Of a stretch of DNA of 64,000 nucleotides, positions 27,401-41,574 are shown one piece after another. Source of the DNA: Pardosa pseudoannulata. Lineage: Eukaryota; Arthropoda; Arachnida; Araneae; Lycosidae. The first letter of the stretch is position 1. Every line of letters begins with the position of its first letter. The notes under the pieces were generated by a model that saw nothing but the letters and a program-made list of their open reading frames with translations, had not been told where the DNA came from and did not search any database. The stretch spans positions 113,308,312 to 113,372,311 of the forward strand of contig CM063502.1 in assembly GCA_032207245.1 (NCBI GenBank), given 5' to 3'. A program made the translations under genes and the position numbers.

Positions 27401-29200
27401 ATTGCCGTGATTCTAGTGATTTTAAATTATGTAATTGTCCAAATACACATGATATTAATTTGTCATTGATTCATATTTAGAACATTATTTGATACTGATA
27501 GAGGAAAAATTTGAATTTCTGCATTCTGATTTTTTTTAGTATAATACCAAAATTTTTAAATAAAAAGAATTGAAAGTTGTTTACTTAAAAATAAATTAAA
27601 CGAGTTTTATTTTATACAATAGATTGAATAGTATATTTAACAAATTCAAAGATCGTAAATATTACAAAATATGTTTCAATATGGCTTTCGTGAGAATCTT
27701 TTGCATTTTTCTAACACATTTTATTTCCGAATAAACTACTATTATTTGATTTTACTCAGAAGTCGATGTTCTTGTTACTCTGCCTTTGATAGAATGATTA
27801 ATTTTCTTTGTCCTACAATTTTCTCTCTAAGCTACGTAATGGAAAATATCCTATGAGGTCAAGTTTGAACATTATTTTCTCGAAGGTAATAATTTTTCGT
27901 CATATATCATTTTCTGTTGTAAATTTTCCAAAGGTCATTGGTTAATGTGATAAGTTGTTACACTTAGCGGTGGTGGTATTGCATTGCTTACGTTCTGACT
28001 TTTCTAGAATATTGTTCTGAGCCAAATATTTTATTTCTTCTCAAAGAGATTATATTCTTTCGTGGCATAAACATAAAATGTAAGTAGGACATTAACTGGT
28101 TTTAAATTAATCCGTTTTATAGTTAGATTTAAAAGTAGGACTTGTTATTAATTAAGGAAATGCTTTGAAAATCTTTTCCTATGTAAATTTAATTATAAAA
28201 ATAAAGTTCCGAACATCAAAGTGAAGGAACAAATCTACTTCGATAAATTGCTGATTGTTTGTTTCATTTTATAAAATAATGTTGTTACTAGTAGTAAAAT
28301 AAGAAATTAATTAAAACTATATATTTTATACTATATAGTTTATATATTTTATACATGTTAACATTTTATCCACAATGCTACATTGTAATTATCATATCCG
28401 GCGTGACTTTTTCTAACCATCACTAGGAAGTAATAATGTGCACAGAATTTTTAACTATCTATAATTTGTAGTAAAATTTAATATGGCTAATAAACCTTAA
28501 ATATTAAAGATATGCTTTAGCGTATATTGAGTTTTAAAATTATAAATTGATTTACATCGGTGTATTTAGATAATTTCACAATTTAGTATAATTAATCTTT
28601 TAGTTAAAAGTTAACTAATAAGGAAATGTCTTACAGTTAAAACTCTTTGGATATGAAGCAACCCATTTTTAAGTTATGGTAAAAATATTTTTTATTTTGG
28701 TCTTTTTATGCAAACATATCATCATGGTATTTAGTATTTCATAATATTGATATTGTGATTCATAAATTGTAATTGACTATAAATATTAAATATTTGCAGC
28801 GGTATGTTTTCTTAGCTACTCAGGAGTATCACTGAAGGAATGAAAAAGTCTCTCGAGCTCATTCAAGTATATAAATTTTACATCTCATTCCTGTTTTAAA
28901 GATGTTTTTTATTTGGTGTAGAGATTTAGGAATCTGTGAAGACTGTTTGAGTTATAAAAAGAACACAGAAAAGCTTTCAAAGAGTAGTTGAAAGTTAAAG
29001 TCCTTCATGGTGAACAAAAAATTGCAAGAAAACGCATGTTTTGGTTTTTCTTTTCAGATATCCTGACACTGAAATTTCTTGCTTCTGCCATTAAAATTTC
29101 TATTTTGGAATAAAATCCCTTCGCAATGTTTTACTCGATACATCTATGTATCCATTTGAAATTATTTTTCATGTCTTTTAGATGTTTCTTAATATTTAAA
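27401..29200. other. AT-rich sequence, no gene seen
   Basis: A 61-codon frame at 27671-27856 (plus) has hydrophobic residues but no motif or splice context. Nothing else was recognised. Confidence 0.55.
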
Positions 29201-29684
<484 letters not shown>

Positions 29685-29686
<2 letters not shown>

Positions 29687-32550
29687 TTAATGATATTTAA
29701 ACCTATAAATGAAAATTTATTGGAAAAACAGTTTATATATTATGAAACCCTTTATTTGAAATAATTTTTAAATCATATTAATTAGTAATTTGAGTTGTTG
29801 TACCATAATTTAATTGATCGGTCCCTAATCGGTATATTTTCAGTTTATTAAAAATTCATGAAGTTACCAAGTTATATTAAATATAAATTATGAAATACTT
29901 GAAAATTAAATATTATTGGTAATCTGACAGGTTAAATCGTTTTATCTTTGTTATTTCAATAGTTTCGTTGAGGGGGAAAAATGATCCCTAACCGCTGTTG
30001 CACTAGGTAATATTTTTTTGTCGTTCTAATATTAAAAATTTTAATTTAGATATAAAAAGGAAACATGTAATGTATCTCTCATAGATGTATCGGTAATATA
30101 AGATTGAACGTCGTTATTTTGATGGCAGATTGGAAAATAAGCAAATATTTTAAAAGTGAAATGACATTTATGTTTTACGTCTTTCTCTCTTTCCAATAAC
30201 AAATGTTAGCATTTGTAAGCAGTGATTTGAAAAAACGCATATCAAATTCGTGGTTTACATAATGTAGGTGATATGGGACACACACACGGAGAAAAAATAG
30301 GGGATAGTATAAGTAACGAGAAGTGATTGGCCAATACTGAGGTATTTCATAATTTACTTAAGTAAGCCTTAAATGTAGACATTCTAGAAAAGCATGGCTC
30401 GAAACAAATCTACAAAAGCAGGAATATGCAAGTTGTCAATCAATGTTATTTTTATCATTTTAGACTTGTCTAGGATAAATTCAGGGATTATACACATACA
30501 AAGAAGCTACATAATGTACAATTCTAAAAGATATCTTTTGATGAGCATTTCTGGAGAATTTTGACTAAATGATATTATAAAAAATTCCAAGCTCTGATCC
30601 TGAGATGTTTGATCATAAATCAAACTCTAAATATGGAATTCAATATCAACTCGAAAAGTGTAATAATATTGTGTCTCCTATTATATGCTGCAGATGGGAG
30701 TAACCAGTATGTGGAAAATGTAAAAGTAAGATTAAAAAACTGTAATTTGTCCTGAATGCAATACCTAAATATGAACATCATACTTCAACATTTTTCAAAG
30801 AGAAAAATGTTGAATATATGCTTTATATTGTTAGCAATGATCTACCTTTGTTCACATACTTCATTCAAAAGTAACATTTTTGATTTTTAATTATTTTTCA
30901 ATTATTAATAAGCATAATTTGAAAAGATATTTTGCCTTGCAAAGTTTATTTATGTTTAAGCAGTTTCTATTTTATTTTTTGTTAAGTGTTTTTATAGATC
31001 ACTATAAATATATGCATAAAATATTTTAAATATATAACAATGTACTATTTTCAGTATTTGTAAAATTACACTATTGAACTACTTTTTATAATTACTTTAA
31101 AAAATGAATTAAATATTTTATTTTTTATTAATTTTTCTATTATTGCTTTGTATTATTGTATTTTAACGATTTTAGGAAAACATAATCCAAAGTAAAACAA
31201 TATTATTACTTTTAAGTAAGATTTCATTTAAAACAGGCACACTATGCTAAAATTTAATAGAATATAGTCCGTTTTATAGTTTCCGTCGTAAATGAGAGTT
31301 AAATTTTCCCTTTGTAAGCATGACCAGAAATTTATCATTAACAAATTAAATCATGTTGCTCTTTTAATTGGACGTTTAATGAAATCATGTAAAACAAGAT
31401 CAATTTTATACGACATCAGAAAGATTTTAATTAAATATTACATAGACAAGAAGTAACCCTATGACACAGTAAAATATATTAAAAATTAAATAATGTGGGC
31501 TTGGAAAATGCTCCCATAGAATTTTTTTCCATGTATGAAACAGAAACACGAGTTGTTATTGACAGGGTCATTAGTATGAATATGTTTTAAAGATCTAAAA
31601 GTTTTTATGTCAAATTCAGGTAGGAAGAGAAAGATTTATACTTTTCCCATTAGCTTTTTAATCTGCGTGCTTGCTACAAAGGGTGCTTTTCAGCATAAAC
31701 GATGATATTATTTTTTAAACCAATTATGTTTATTTTAACAAGCTGGATAAAAGGTAGATGGATTTTGGACCGAGAACTGAGTGCAGTTTATTAAAAACCG
31801 CATTTCACTTATTATTTAAAGAAAATATGCAAATATATAATTGAAGTAAGAATAAAATGAAAAAGTAGGTAATAATCTGGAAGGAGTAAAATGACTTAAG
31901 CTAAACCAAATTTTGGCTTATAAAATTGACTACTGTTTCAATAGTATGTGTATTTAAGAAATAAACATAAAATCTGTAGCATCTATTTCTTTAAAATGTT
32001 CTTTACAGTTTTGTATAAATAAAACCTGCACTTTGTACTAAAAATATTAGTGTAAATTCATAAATTCAATTATCTTCGTCTATATAATCAATTTACTCAG
32101 ATTTTACTTATCTTAAGTTATATAGACTATACTTAGTTTATGCAATCACATAAAAATATCTTAATCAAAGGAGAGTTTAATTTTTGTCTCAGTTTAGCAG
32201 AAAAGGGAGCTCCTAAATGGATAAAAAGTATTTATAGAATTCATCTAGTGTGTTAAAATTATTTTGGTATTAATTAAATCTGGATGAATGACCATCAAAT
32301 TATATGATGTTGGAAATTAAGGTGTTAAAATATCACACAGTTGCTTTCTTTTATTTTAAACTGTGTATAAAGAGAAAAAAATGTGATAACTATTTTTTAG
32401 AGAAAACAGGATAATATTTTCCCATCGTATTATAACGTCCACAATTGCAAATTTTTTATTTTATAGAAAACGGGGTCCAGACTACGGTTAAAGCAATTGA
32501 GAACAAATATTCTCCATATAAAAAATGCATTTATGGAACAGAAAAAATTT
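29685..32550. other. AT-rich sequence, no gene seen
   Basis: No frame above background and no element ends were recognised. Confidence 0.55.
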
Positions 32551-32651
32551 AATTTATATTTAAAAATTCTGAAAATAATTTTTCCTAATAAAAAGTTTTA
32601 TGTATCCCATAAGTTTTTTTATGTCTGAATTCAGAGTACGTTTTCTTTCAG

Positions 32652-32790
32652 AAACATCATACAAAGTTATTCAGAAATCAAAGAATTCTATACAAGTAAT
32701 GGAAATGATTTTATTCTGAAAAAAAATATGACTCAAACGAGAAATACACATGTTCAGGAAATCACTCCTTTGATAGTATCTTCCCTGTAG
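32652..32790 (+). pseudogene. Exon-like segment, array copy 1
   Basis: Preceded by the strong pyrimidine tract TTTTCTTTCAG, a good splice acceptor. The frame NIIQSYSEIKEFYTSNGNDF then follows; relative to copy 3 it has a 2-base insertion in an A-run after FIL, so the two frames separate before the stop at 32788. Family unknown. Confidence 0.35.
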
Positions 32791-33644
32791 ATATCGAAAC
32801 GAAAATGATCGGAAAATGATTGGAGAAGGGAAAAGCTTTTTACTGTGATTTTGTCCCTTAGAATTTAGAGATAGGAATTTAATGTTTTAAGCTACATTGC
32901 TGTTGGTACTTTTTGTTGTTAAATTTTTATAATTCAATCATAGTCTAAATTTTTTATAGCTGTATATTATACGTTTTTAATTAAGGGGTCGTACGACTAT
33001 TAAAAGAATCGAAATGATAGATTTCAAACCTGGAATACATCAATCATAAAAAAATAGGTCTAATATTTTAAAAGTTGCTTGGTTTGTTTGCATGCAATAT
33101 ACTTTATGTGTAGCATAAAGTATTTTAAACAATGCTCTGAAGCAAAGATATTTTCTAATTTATAAAAACAATACTTATATTTGGCTATGTTTAGTTTTAA
33201 ATTATGTAATGGTTTTTGAAGTATTTTATGTTGTTTTTATAATATTTCTTAAAAAAATGTTATTGTATTAAATTAATGTACCCAAACAAACTTGAGACTA
33301 TACGACCTAAGAAGTTATTAAACTACCAAACAATTGCCTCTTTTAGTTGTAGTCTAAATGGGAATGTAAATGTACGAAATTAGTGATAAATAATTTCGAA
33401 GATAGAGGGATAATATTTGCACACCGTGTCATTCTAATTTCATTTTTTTACATTTTGGTAAGAATTTCAGTTTTCAGAAATTTAGAACGAGTATTTCTAA
33501 AACGGAAAATTTGCAATCTTTATTAATGAAAAAGAAATAATTTTTTTTGTATTTAAAAAGTCAAAAAATATTTTTTTTAAGTTTCAGGTATTCCATAAAT
33601 GTTTTTATGTCCAAAGTCATAAAATTCAGAACAAATATTTACAG

Positions 33645-33741
33645 AAGTATCATTCAAATATATACAGAAATCAAAGAAATTTATACAAAAGAAGAAACTG
33701 ATTTTATTCTCCAAAGATTTCATTCAAGAAAGAAATGCTAA
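33645..33741 (+). pseudogene. Exon-like segment, array copy 2
   Basis: Preceded by AAATATTTACAG. The frame reads SIIQIYTEIKEIYTKEETDF then ILQRFHSRKKC and a stop, shorter than copy 3. The upstream sequence is also open to 33547. Family unknown. Confidence 0.35.
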
Positions 33742-34663
33742 AGTTCAGAACATTACATCTGTGATAGCATGTTCTCGAAAGCTATCAAAACGAAAATGTC
33801 TATCTGATTTGTAAATAGTTCGAGAAAAAAAGTCTATTTTTTATAGTATCCTCAAAATGATGAGATACAAATTTAATGGTCTTGGATAAATGACTATTAC
33901 TATATTGTGTTGTTGAAACCTTATTATGAAATCAAATTCTAAAATTTTTGATGACTGTAATCTAAAGGTTCTCACTTAGAAGTTAAACTATATCTTTCAA
34001 ATCTGGAATAGATCACTGATAGAAAGAAATGATGAAAACCTTAAAAATTTGCTAGATATTTTTGCATGTTATCAACTTAACTTGTCACATAAAGTTTTCT
34101 AAAAGTGCAGTTTTTAAGCTACGGTTCACTTTATTCACCAAAAGGAAAATAATTTAAAATATAGTCGGCATTTTTAATTTTGTTAAACGTAGATTCTTGT
34201 AGATAATTGTTTCTTGATTTTCTATATATTTACCCAGCATTATTTTAAAAAAAGCTATTATAGGACTAAATTAGATAAATAAACGGCAGATTATATGACT
34301 TATACAAGCAATTATTATATGACCAAACCGTTGTTTGTTTATTTATAAGCTAAATGTGTGTATAAAAGCACGAAATTAACAGTAACTGCTTTATGGAGAT
34401 CAAAGGATAACATTTGTGAATCATATACTTATAATGAACATACTTGTAACTTTTTGGTTATGATGAAAATGTTGTTTAGACTTAAATTAAATATTTTAGA
34501 GCGAGTGTTTCTAAAGTTAAAAGTAAGTAAGCTGTATTTTTGAAACGGGAAAGGTTTAAACCATGTGAAAAAACCCAGAAAAGATTTTTTTTCTTTTTAA
34601 AAATATATATCCAGTAAGTATGTTTTATGTCCTATGTCATAAAATTCAGTATCCATTTTTTAG

Positions 34664-34826
34664 AAGCGTCATCCAAAGCTATACCGAAATCAAAGAATTT
34701 TATACAAGTGATGAAACTGATTTTATTCTGAGAAGATATCATTCAAACGAGAAATACATATGTTCAGGAAATCACTCCTGTGATAGCATATTCCCTGTAG
34801 ATATCGGGACGAAAATGTTTCTCTGA
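34664..34826 (+). pseudogene. Exon-like segment, array copy 3 (longest)
   Basis: Preceded by CCATTTTTTAG. The frame starts SVIQSYTEIKEFYTSDETDF, continues ILRRYHSNEKYICSGNHS and ends with a stop at 34824-34826, about 53 codons. It contains two cysteines eight residues apart. This is the most intact of the array copies. I cannot assign it to a family. Confidence 0.4.
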
Positions 34827-35632
34827 TCGGAAAATGATTGGAGAAGGAAAAGCTCTTTACTGTAATTTTGTTCCTTAGAATGTTTAGATAAGAATTTAAT
34901 GCTTTAGGGTAAATTGCCGTTGATATTTTTGTTGTTGAATTTTTATAATGCAATCATAGTATAAAATTTTTGATCGCTGTAAAATGTAGGTTAGCACTTA
35001 AAATCCAAATGATAGCTTTCAAATCTGAAATGGAACAATGACAGCGAGAACTGGACAAAACTTTTAAAATATGCTTGATATGTTTGAAAGTTTTATCTAC
35101 TTAACGTGGAATATAATGTGTTCTAAAAAGTTTACTTTGGAGCTAATGTCTTTCTTTATTTACGAAGAAAAAAAGGGCTTCGAAAAATATTTCACCCTTT
35201 CTAAGATTCGTGACAATAATGACTTTATTAGATTTTCTTTCATTCATTTTTTATTGATAAGATAAAAAAGCTATGGTACTAAATTATCGGGGTTGAACAT
35301 GTGTCAAATACTAAATATTTGTTTCTCTTAATTTGTAAATACATGTGCGTATAAAGGTATAATATTACAAATAAATAATTTATTGATATAAAAAGATAAC
35401 ATTTTTTGCAATATTTGGAAATTTTCTGGTTTATAGAAATTGTAGTCAAGACATCAGTTGAAGTATTTTGGAGCAGATATTTCCAGACTCGAAAATTCGC
35501 ATGCTAGATTTAAGAAGCAGGATAAAAGTTCATTTAGGTTTAAAAAATCAGAACAGAACCTTTCCTTTTAAAAAGGCTTTAATTATTCCTTAACTAGTTT
35601 TTGTTGTCATGAAATACAGAATTTGTTTTAAG

Positions 35633-35714
35633 AAACTATGTTCAAAGCTACAAAATCAAAGAATCAAAAATCAAAGAATTTTATTTAAGTGAAAAAACTT
35701 GTTTTATTCTCTAA
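35633..35714 (+). pseudogene. Exon-like segment, array copy 4
   Basis: Preceded by TTTGTTTTAAG. The frame reads NYVQSYKIKESKIKEFYLSE then KTCFIL and a stop at 35712. A 12-base insertion relative to copy 3 adds four residues within the IKE region. Family unknown. Confidence 0.35.
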
Positions 35715-36285
35715 ATGTATCATTGAATCAAAAAAGACATATATTAGGGAAACACTTTCTGTGTCTGCCTATTACAGCTAGATATCGAAATGAAAATGCT
35801 TCTCTATTAGAAAAATGATTGGAAAAAGGTAAAGATCTTTATTACGACCCCTTAGCATATAGGAATAATAATTTAATTATTTTAGGCTAAATTACAGTTA
35901 CAAATTTTTGGTGTTAGATTTGTTTATGATGTAACCATAGTCTAAATTATTTTTTATCTGTAATCTGTAATTTTCTCATTAAAATATAAAAGATAGCTTT
36001 CAAATCTGGCATAGATAAATAATAAATATAACTGGTCAAAATTTATAAAATATACGTGATGTACTTCCATATCTACTTAACGTGTAAAATAATTACAACA
36101 AAAAACTATAATAAAATTAGTTATAACTATAATAAATATCTATAACAAAATTTCCATCTTGAAACTCATGTGTTTTTATATTTACGAAAAAGGAAAATTT
36201 TTAGACAATATTTTTCAGTTTTTCCTTTTCCTAACACACAATTATTTTTGTAGATAAATTAAAGCAAAGACCATTAACAAATGAA

Positions 36286-36339
36286 TTAACTTTTTGCATT
36301 AGTAATTACTTAAAAGTAATTTCTAATGCAAAAAGTTAA
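36286..36339. repeat. 54-base near-perfect inverted repeat
   Basis: The 26-base arms (36286-36311 and 36314-36339) differ at one position only and are separated by two A residues. The element starts TTAACTTTTTGCATTAG and ends with its complement. Single-stranded, it would fold into one long hairpin. It lies just after the four-unit array. Confidence 0.9.
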
Positions 36340-36631
36340 GGATTTTGGATAGAAAGGTATTTTAGGATCTAAACTAAGTTTGCAATTCCTATGGTTACGA
36401 ACTTTGATGATTATTCCTGTTAGGAATACTTTATTGGCACTTTATTCTTAAGTCTGTATACCTTAATAACAAATGCTAAAATACCGATGATTGTGATTCA
36501 AATTCAGAATTATGTTAGAAAGCCATCTTTATAGGCTCCTGATCATTTTTGGCTTTCTTTAAAATACTTTTTATAGTTTGTTTAATCTTAATTTTGCTAT
36601 TCGTTTTGCCTTCACCCCTTTGATGATATAT

Positions 36632-36703
36632 ATAGAAAAATTTTTACTAATAGTGGAAATTTATCCCAAGAAGAAGTCTTTTGTCAAAAAGCATCATTCA
36701 TAA
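36632..36703 (+). pseudogene. Exon-like segment, array copy 5 (degenerate)
   Basis: The frame reads IEKFLLIVEIYPKKKSFVKK then HHS and a stop at 36701. It aligns with the start of copy 6 (LEKFIITEEIYPELNASVKK). The downstream sequence to about 36910, including GATTGAAATGAAAGGATTAATGTATATAAATTA, also matches copy 6. It is clearly decayed. Confidence 0.35.
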
Positions 36704-37630
36704 ATACCACAAAAAAAAGAAAAAATATGCTTGAAAGATAAAAAAAATTGTCTCAAAAGTGATTGAAATGAAAGGATTAATGTATATAAATTATTCGGGT
36801 TAGCTGGTTCACGAGAAAACAAACAATAATTCATCCAGGATAACACACATATTGATTCGAGTGATTAAAAAAGGAATGACTATTACAAGGCGTATCAATA
36901 AAGTAATTTTTATGTTTATTATAGTCAGTGATTGAAACTGAATAACATATCAAAATTGATTTAAAATATGATATTTTCCTCTTCTAACTAATGAATAATA
37001 TTTGTTCTCTAGGTGACTACATTTTATAATAAGATAACGTAAAATTGCATTTATTTGTAAATTTTACTTTATGAGATGTGCTTAAGAGATATTTTTGTTC
37101 AGCTATCAACTGCTAAATTTCAGTATTTAAAATTAGTTAAGAATATTTTTTAACTACTTTAAACGAAAATTACTTTTATAGAGTAATTCTTTGATGCTTC
37201 TTACAGTCACTTACCATAAAAATATAAAATGATTTAGGAGATTCAAAATGCAAAAGACATTTTCATGTAGGTTAATAATATGCCATAAAATTAAAATTTC
37301 CATTTCGTGGTAGGAGTAAGCAAACTTGTAGTTGTTTGCAAAATAGAACCAAGTTTAAATTTATGAGAAAGGTTTAAAAGAATTTTTGAGACAGTCATAA
37401 AAGCACAAATTATATCGTCGTCGTGTAACCAACAATTAAAGTCCAAAAATTGATTGAGAAGTGGTTCAGAGGTAAATACAACTTCGACATTTCTAATTAA
37501 TGCTGGCAGCTACTTCACAGCATAAAAACATAAGTAAACCTACTATTAAGGTTAAAAATTTCTGAAATAATAGTTATTGTTTTTTACAATAACCCGCAAA
37601 TTGTGATTGTTTAAACATGACTTTGGATTA

Positions 37631-37766
37631 AGGGCCGATCTCACCAAAATCGTTTAGTGGTTAATTGCGATTTACCCATGGCGTCAACCAATGGTGGGAC
37701 GAAATTCTCCATTTTAACAGAGATTAATCTCTGTTAGTCGTTAAACGACTTTCGTGAGACAGGCCT
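37631..37766. mobile_element. MITE with TTA duplication (PIF/Harbinger-like)
   Basis: A 136-base element is flanked by TTA on both sides (37628-37630 and 37767-37769), the three-base target duplication of PIF/Harbinger transposons. Its ends are imperfect inverted repeats: left AGGGCCGATCTCACCAAAAT, right read inward AGGCCTGTCTCACGAAAGT, both running into TCGTTTA. A perfect 22-base palindrome (half site TAACAGAGATT) lies at 37715-37736. It has no coding capacity. The superfamily call rests on the TTA duplication and GGGCC-type ends only. Confidence 0.75.
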
Positions 37767-38161
37767 TTAGTGATTTTTTCTTGAACAACGACTATATGAA
37801 GTATTTTGAGTTAGTTAGAAATATTTTAAAAGGATTTATTGAATACTAATGCAGTGAAATAATTTTTCAGAGGAACTTAATTGGTACTTTAAACCTGAAA
37901 TATTTATTATGAAGGGAATTCTTTATGTTACCGAATATTTATCATAAAACAAAATGTAATGGATATTTTTATAAGTGTAACTAATATGCAAGCTGAAAAT
38001 TCCAATAGACAGCTCTGTTAGCTTCAAAAATGTTTTACTCTGAAAATATGGGTGAAAAAATTTTTTAATTTGGTAGAGCAGAGAAATAAAACATTCATCA
38101 ATGTTTTAGTAAGCTTTAAAATATTCTAAAGATATTTTTATTTCGGCTTCCTTAGTTTTAT

Positions 38162-38368
38162 GTGTTGGAAAAATTTATAATAACCGAAGAAATTTATCCA
38201 GAGCTGAATGCCTCAGTCAAAAAGTTTCGTGACATGAATGAAAAGTTCATACCTAACATAAACGCTAAAAAAGAGGTAAAGCTGTTGCAAGGCAAAATAA
38301 ATTCCCATGAAAGTGATGGAAATGAAAGGATTAATGTATATAAATTACCCGGCTTAGTTAGCTCATGA
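38162..38368 (+). pseudogene. Exon-like segment, array copy 6
   Basis: Preceded by CGGCTTCCTTAG, a fair splice acceptor. The open frame, 68 codons to a TGA at 38366, reads [39 protein letters not shown] and onward. It is distantly alignable with copies 1-4 through the pattern (Y/F)-x-x-I-x-E-(F/I)-Y and NEK(Y/F)I. There is no ATG start, as expected for an internal exon. Family unknown. Confidence 0.35.
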
Positions 38369-38840
38369 GCAAACAAGCAATAACTCTTTTAGGCTAACAA
38401 ATATATTGCTGTAGGAGATTAAAAATAAATGCATTTTACCGGTCTTATTAATCACGTAATTTTTATGTTTGTTAAAAGAAGTCATAGCTTGAAGTTTAAG
38501 TAATAAATCAAAATTGATTTAAAATAAGTTTCATCTCCACTTGTAGCTAATGAATAATATTCGTTGTCCATGTGATTCATTTCGTGACAGAAGAACTTTC
38601 AATTTCGATCCTTTGTAAAACAGAAGCTAATTTAGTTTTGTAAGAAAATATGAAGAGAAATTTTGAGCCACTCTTCCATTGATAAATTACATAACTATTT
38701 AAGTTGGCAAGAAATATTTTACAAGAGGAGGATTTAACGAATGTTGCTGAAATAAAATAAATGTTCACAGAAACATAATTAGTTTTTTTAATGAATATTA
38801 TTTTGTTTTCATTGGAGCGAGTCCGTTGTACTTCATTCAT

Positions 38841-39834
38841 TACGAAAATCATATAGAATAATCAAAATGTAATTGTTATATATTACATGTAAATAATAAT
38901 ATGCTACAAAGTATTTGGGGAGTAATAAAATTAACTATGTAGTGAAAAATACACAGGGATTTAAGGTTTGATAAATTTATCTTTAATTGATAAAAATTAA
39001 TTCTTCTCTTTTTACTTTAGATGTTTTATTGGTTAGTTCGATGTATAGCAATTAAAAACCGACTAATTACATTTAGGGGAGAATGGAAACATGAAGATAT
39101 GATGAAATCTGAAACAATACATTTTGCAAGCCTAGATTTTCTTTTATGCCGAAAATATAAATAAATAAATAAACAGATAAATTAATGCATACAAGGTTAG
39201 GGCTAATAGGTAAATCATGCATGTAGGGGGCCTAATTTCAAGGATTGCTAATAGAATGTGTAGTATTATAATGTGCTGACTAGTTATTTTTTCTATCTGC
39301 GTCAACTAATTAAATCTTTTTAAGCTAAATTTTTTTACGAAAATCATATAGAAAAATCAAAATGTGATTGTTATATATTACATGTAAATAATAATATGCT
39401 ACAAAGTATTTGGGGAGTAATAAAATTAACTATGTAGTGAAAAATACACAGGATTAAAGGTTTGATAAATTTATCTTTAATTGATAAAAATTAATCCTTC
39501 TCTTTTTACTTTAAATGTTTTATTGGTTAGTTCGATGTATAGCAATTAAAAAACGACTAATTACATTTAGGGGAGAATGGAAACGTGAAGATATGATGAA
39601 ATCTTAAACAATACATTTTGCAAGCCTAGATTTTCTTTTATTCCGAAAATATAAATAAATAAATAAATAAATAAATAAACAGATAATCAAATGCATACAA
39701 GGTTAGGGCTAATAGGTTTACAAATCGTGCATGTAGGGGGCCTAATTTCAAGGATTGCTAATAGAATGTGTAGTATTATAATGCGCTGACTAGTTATTCT
39801 TTCTATCTGCGCTAACTAATTAAACCTTTTTAAG
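38841..39834. repeat. Two-copy tandem duplication, about 0.5 kb unit
   Basis: Copy 1 (38841-39336) and copy 2 (39337-39834) are nearly identical, starting TTACGAAAATCATATAGAA and containing GGGGAGAATGGAAAC and TGCATGTAGGGGGCCTAAT. Copy 2 has an expanded AAAT repeat (near 39650-39680) and a small insertion. This is a recent duplication inside the older array region. Confidence 0.95.
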
Positions 39835-40452
39835 CAAAAAAAATTTTAATAAAGATAATTCAACTGAAAATATTTTAGGAGAAAATATATTTCCTTTTCT
39901 TAGTTTTCTATTTTCTTACTTTCTGAGAATAAATGCTGTCTTAAACTCAGTTAAGTTTTAGCGAATACTACTTCACTTATTTTGCTATTGAAAAAAAACA
40001 TTGATTTGTAATATATATTAAAACATTAAAAAGATTTCTTTAAAACAAACTCATAAATGTAAAAAAAATCAAAATGAATATGTGGTAAGAAGCTATGAGG
40101 CATAATTTTGTTACCAAAATGTACAAATTACCTATCATTTTAGAGAGGTTTACTAGCAATTAAAAATATTTAAAAATTGAGAATTATTAAATACAATTTT
40201 GCTGAAACGGTAAATGAAAAATCAAGAAAATAACTGCTTCTGGGTACATTTTGTTACATTTGTTTGTTAGGATAAACATTGCACTTAAAAGATATTGTAC
40301 ATTTCTTCTTGTTTAATCTGTATTCGATTTTATGTAAAACTCATATACGCATAAATGAAACTGTTCAAATCTTGGACCAATATATATTATTATCATAAAT
40401 TTCCTAAATTTATTAAAATATAATTTTGGCTTTTATTTTAGTACAGTTATTA

Positions 40453-40735
<283 letters not shown>

Positions 40736-40869
40736 ATTATTTAACTTTGAAATCACGGGTTGAAAATTTTTACAATTTTGCAAAGAAGAAAAAAATATAG
40801 TCAAAAGAGTTTTAATTATAAGATTTAAAATAATGTAAAAAAAGTATTATTTTGAATTCACGCTCTTAA

Positions 40870-41004
40870 GCATTGGAAAACTTTATACTAATCAAAGAAA
40901 TGCATCCGGAGCTGAATGCTTCAGTCTGTAAGTTTCGTGACATGAATGAAAAATTCATATATTCCATAAATAGCATCAAAAGAGGCAAAGCTGTTGCAAG
41001 GTAA
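40870..41004 (+). pseudogene. Exon-like segment, array copy 7
   Basis: Preceded by CACGCTCTTAAG. The frame reads [39 protein letters not shown] and stops at 41002. The nucleotide match to copy 6 continues through GCTGTTGCAAGG and AATAAATTCCC, but small indels shift the frame. A (TA)n run was later inserted at 41046. Confidence 0.35.
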
Positions 41005-41043
41005 AATAAATTCCCTCGAAAGTGACGAAAATGAAAGGAGTAA

Positions 41044-41164
<121 letters not shown>

Positions 41165-41574
41165 GACTTAGTTAGCTTATGAAAAAACTAGCAATAACAT
41201 TTTGAAGGTAAGAAATATATTGTTTGAAGTGGTTAAAAAAATATATATATTTCTGGCCTCATTAATCACGTATTTTTATGTTTATTACAAATAATCATTG
41301 CTTGAATTTACAGTTATGATTTAAAATTGATTTAAAATACATTTATCTCCACTTGTAGGTAATGAATAATAGTCATTGTCTATGTGATTAATATTTGATT
41401 GAGAAATATGATAATAAAATAAATCGATTTGTATATCTTTGGCAAATATACACTAAAAGAAAAATTTAATATGTATTTCTATTATGTGAATTACATGTAA
41501 GCTTCAACTACTGTTCCTCAGTCCGCAAAGACAACAAACTATTAACTATTTAGTTCAGGATTCAAGTAAAATAT

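Larger units (their letters stand above)
32560..36240 (+). repeat. Four diverged tandem units of about 1 kb
   Basis: Four units start a shared block at 32652, 33645, 34664 and 35633 (spacing 993, 1019 and 969 bases). Shared segments include ATCAAAGAATT, GATTTTATTCT, GAAATAC...TGTTCAGGAAA, CGGAAAATGATTGGA and TTTTTATAATNCAATCATAG. Identity continues well past the possible reading frame, so the unit was duplicated as a block. Copies have drifted by substitutions and small indels. The reading-frame pieces are listed one by one below. Three more distant relatives lie at 36.6, 38.2 and 40.9 kb. Confidence 0.85.

Noticed and set aside
34723..34953. 76-codon minus frame in array unit 3
   Set aside because: It is a shadow of the plus-strand unit and is not kept in the other copies.
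32652..35714. Assigning the exon-like array to a lipocalin-type secreted protein
   Set aside because: A faint pattern (T-x-E-x-x-x-I-L-x-R-x-Y) came to mind, but it is too weak and cannot be tested here.
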